Below, one piece after another: positions 6,542-7,024 of a stretch of DNA of 7,024 bases. The DNA lies in NCBI GenBank assembly GCA_945878545.1, contig CAMCTQ010000063.1, forward strand, positions 1 through 7,024, in the 5' to 3' direction. Numbering within the stretch: position 1 is the first letter of the stretch; each line of letters starts with the position of its first letter. The position numbers and the translations under genes were made by a program. The notes below the pieces were generated by a model. It did no database searches and was not told the origin of the DNA. It worked only from the letters and a program-made list of their open reading frames with translations. This stretch comes from Rickettsia typhi. Its GTDB lineage: Bacteria; Pseudomonadota; Alphaproteobacteria; Rickettsiales; Rickettsiaceae.

Positions 6542-7024
6542 TTAAGAAGTTGTTTTAGAAAGTTTTTGGAAAGTAGCAAAAATTATAAAAAGAATAAAAC
6601 TGACGACAGTGCCAACAAATACGCTCTTCAAGTTATTTGTTGCAGCCATAAAATATTCCCATAAGAGAAAGCTAGTTCCACCAGAAAAACTAGTAAAAAC
6701 AAATGCAAATTTAGATATAGTAATATCATAGAGACCAAAAATTAGTGGAACTAATATTATTGGTCCCCAAAAACCAGCAACAAAAATTACCAGATCAACA
6801 ACGCTATTAAATCGTAACGCAATAAATATTGCTAAACTACCTATTATGATATTGGTAATTCTTGCTATTATTAACATTTTACCTTGATTAGATAAGTTAA
6901 ATATTGGTTTAAAAAAGTCTTTAACCAAGGTAACAGAGGTTATGTTTAAATCTGAATCGGCTGTTGACATAACTGCTGCAAGCAAACCAGCTATGACAAC
7001 TCCTTGGATACCAACAGGAATTAT
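6542..7024 (-). CDS. Sodium:solute symporter family protein, C-terminal part only
   Basis: The C-terminal 160 residues of an SSS-family (PutP-like) inner-membrane transporter, running off the right edge on the minus strand. The frame is open from 7024, so a TTG at 6985 is internal. The visible sequence opens with IIPVGIQGVVIAGLLAAV followed by MSTADSDLN. This is the conserved helix in which the adjacent Ser-Thr (codons 6967-6962) corresponds to sodium-site residues of characterised family members. Three further hydrophobic segments follow (IIARITNIIIGSLAIFIAL, VVDLVIFVAGFWGPIILVP, and a C-terminal SVFVGTVVSFILFIIF), plus a shorter one around FAFVFTSFSGGTSFLLW. It ends with a short polar tail, KLSKTTS. 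Full family members are about 450-550 residues. The substrate cannot be told from this portion. The gene is convergent with the endolysin and probably unrelated to the GTA cassette. Confidence 0.88.
   Translation of the reverse strand: MIPVGIQGVVIAGLLAAVMSTADSDLNITSVTLVKDFFKPIFNLSNQGKMLIIARITNIIIGSLAIFIALRFNSVVDLVIFVAGFWGPIILVPLIFGLYDITISKFAFVFTSFSGGTSFLLWEYFMAATNNLKSVFVGTVVSFILFIIFATFQKLSKTTS

Noticed and set aside
6983..6985. TTG as a start codon for the minus-strand symporter fragment
   Set aside because: The frame continues upstream to the window edge with typical symporter helix sequence (VGIQGVVIAG), so this codon is an internal Leu.
1..7024. tRNA, rRNA, CRISPR array, insertion sequence or integrase attachment site
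   Set aside because: None was recognised by eye. There are no regular spacer-repeats, no transposase-like protein, no cloverleaf-like segment and no paired direct repeats bracketing the cassette.

Overview
The window looks like part of an AT-rich alphaproteobacterial chromosome, most likely a Rickettsiales-type intracellular bacterium. This rests on the low GC (about one third, by eye), tail-tip and holin proteins of the alphaproteobacterial gene transfer agent (GTA) type, and two short palindromic repeats in intergenic gaps that resemble the dispersed repeats of Rickettsiales genomes. The order-level assignment is inference; the GTA-type proteins are recognised from their sequence motifs.

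Layout: (1) positions 2-991 hold the 3' five-sixths of an acetyl-CoA acetyltransferase gene with its catalytic Cys/His/Cys set intact, ending in a hairpin over its stop codon. (2) Positions 1080-4637 encode a complete 1185-residue GTA gp15-type baseplate or 'megatron' protein with a TIM-barrel domain. (3) Positions 4638-4789 are a gap occupied by an imperfect palindromic repeat. (4) Positions 4790-5446 encode a 218-residue DUF2793-type tail-fibre-like protein. (5) Positions 5469-5921 encode a 150-residue holin of the GTA three-TM type. (6) Positions 5922-6065 are a second repeat-bearing gap with several hairpins. (7) Positions 6066-6515 encode a 149-residue GH24 lysozyme-type endolysin without a signal peptide. 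(8) A convergent AT hairpin separates this from the 3' end of a sodium:solute symporter gene on the minus strand (6542-7024).

The four central plus-strand genes read as one functional set. The gp15 protein would form the tail tip that contacts and penetrates the recipient envelope, and the DUF2793 protein a fibre or receptor-binding accessory. The holin would open the inner membrane, and the endolysin would cut peptidoglycan to release particles. No head, terminase, portal, tape-measure, integrase or repressor gene is present, so this is one locus of a multi-locus GTA or a prophage remnant, not a complete phage. All four frames are intact, which suggests that selection maintains them. The acetyltransferase and symporter look like ordinary flanking metabolic and transport genes. 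No gene-free stretch exceeds about 150 bases.
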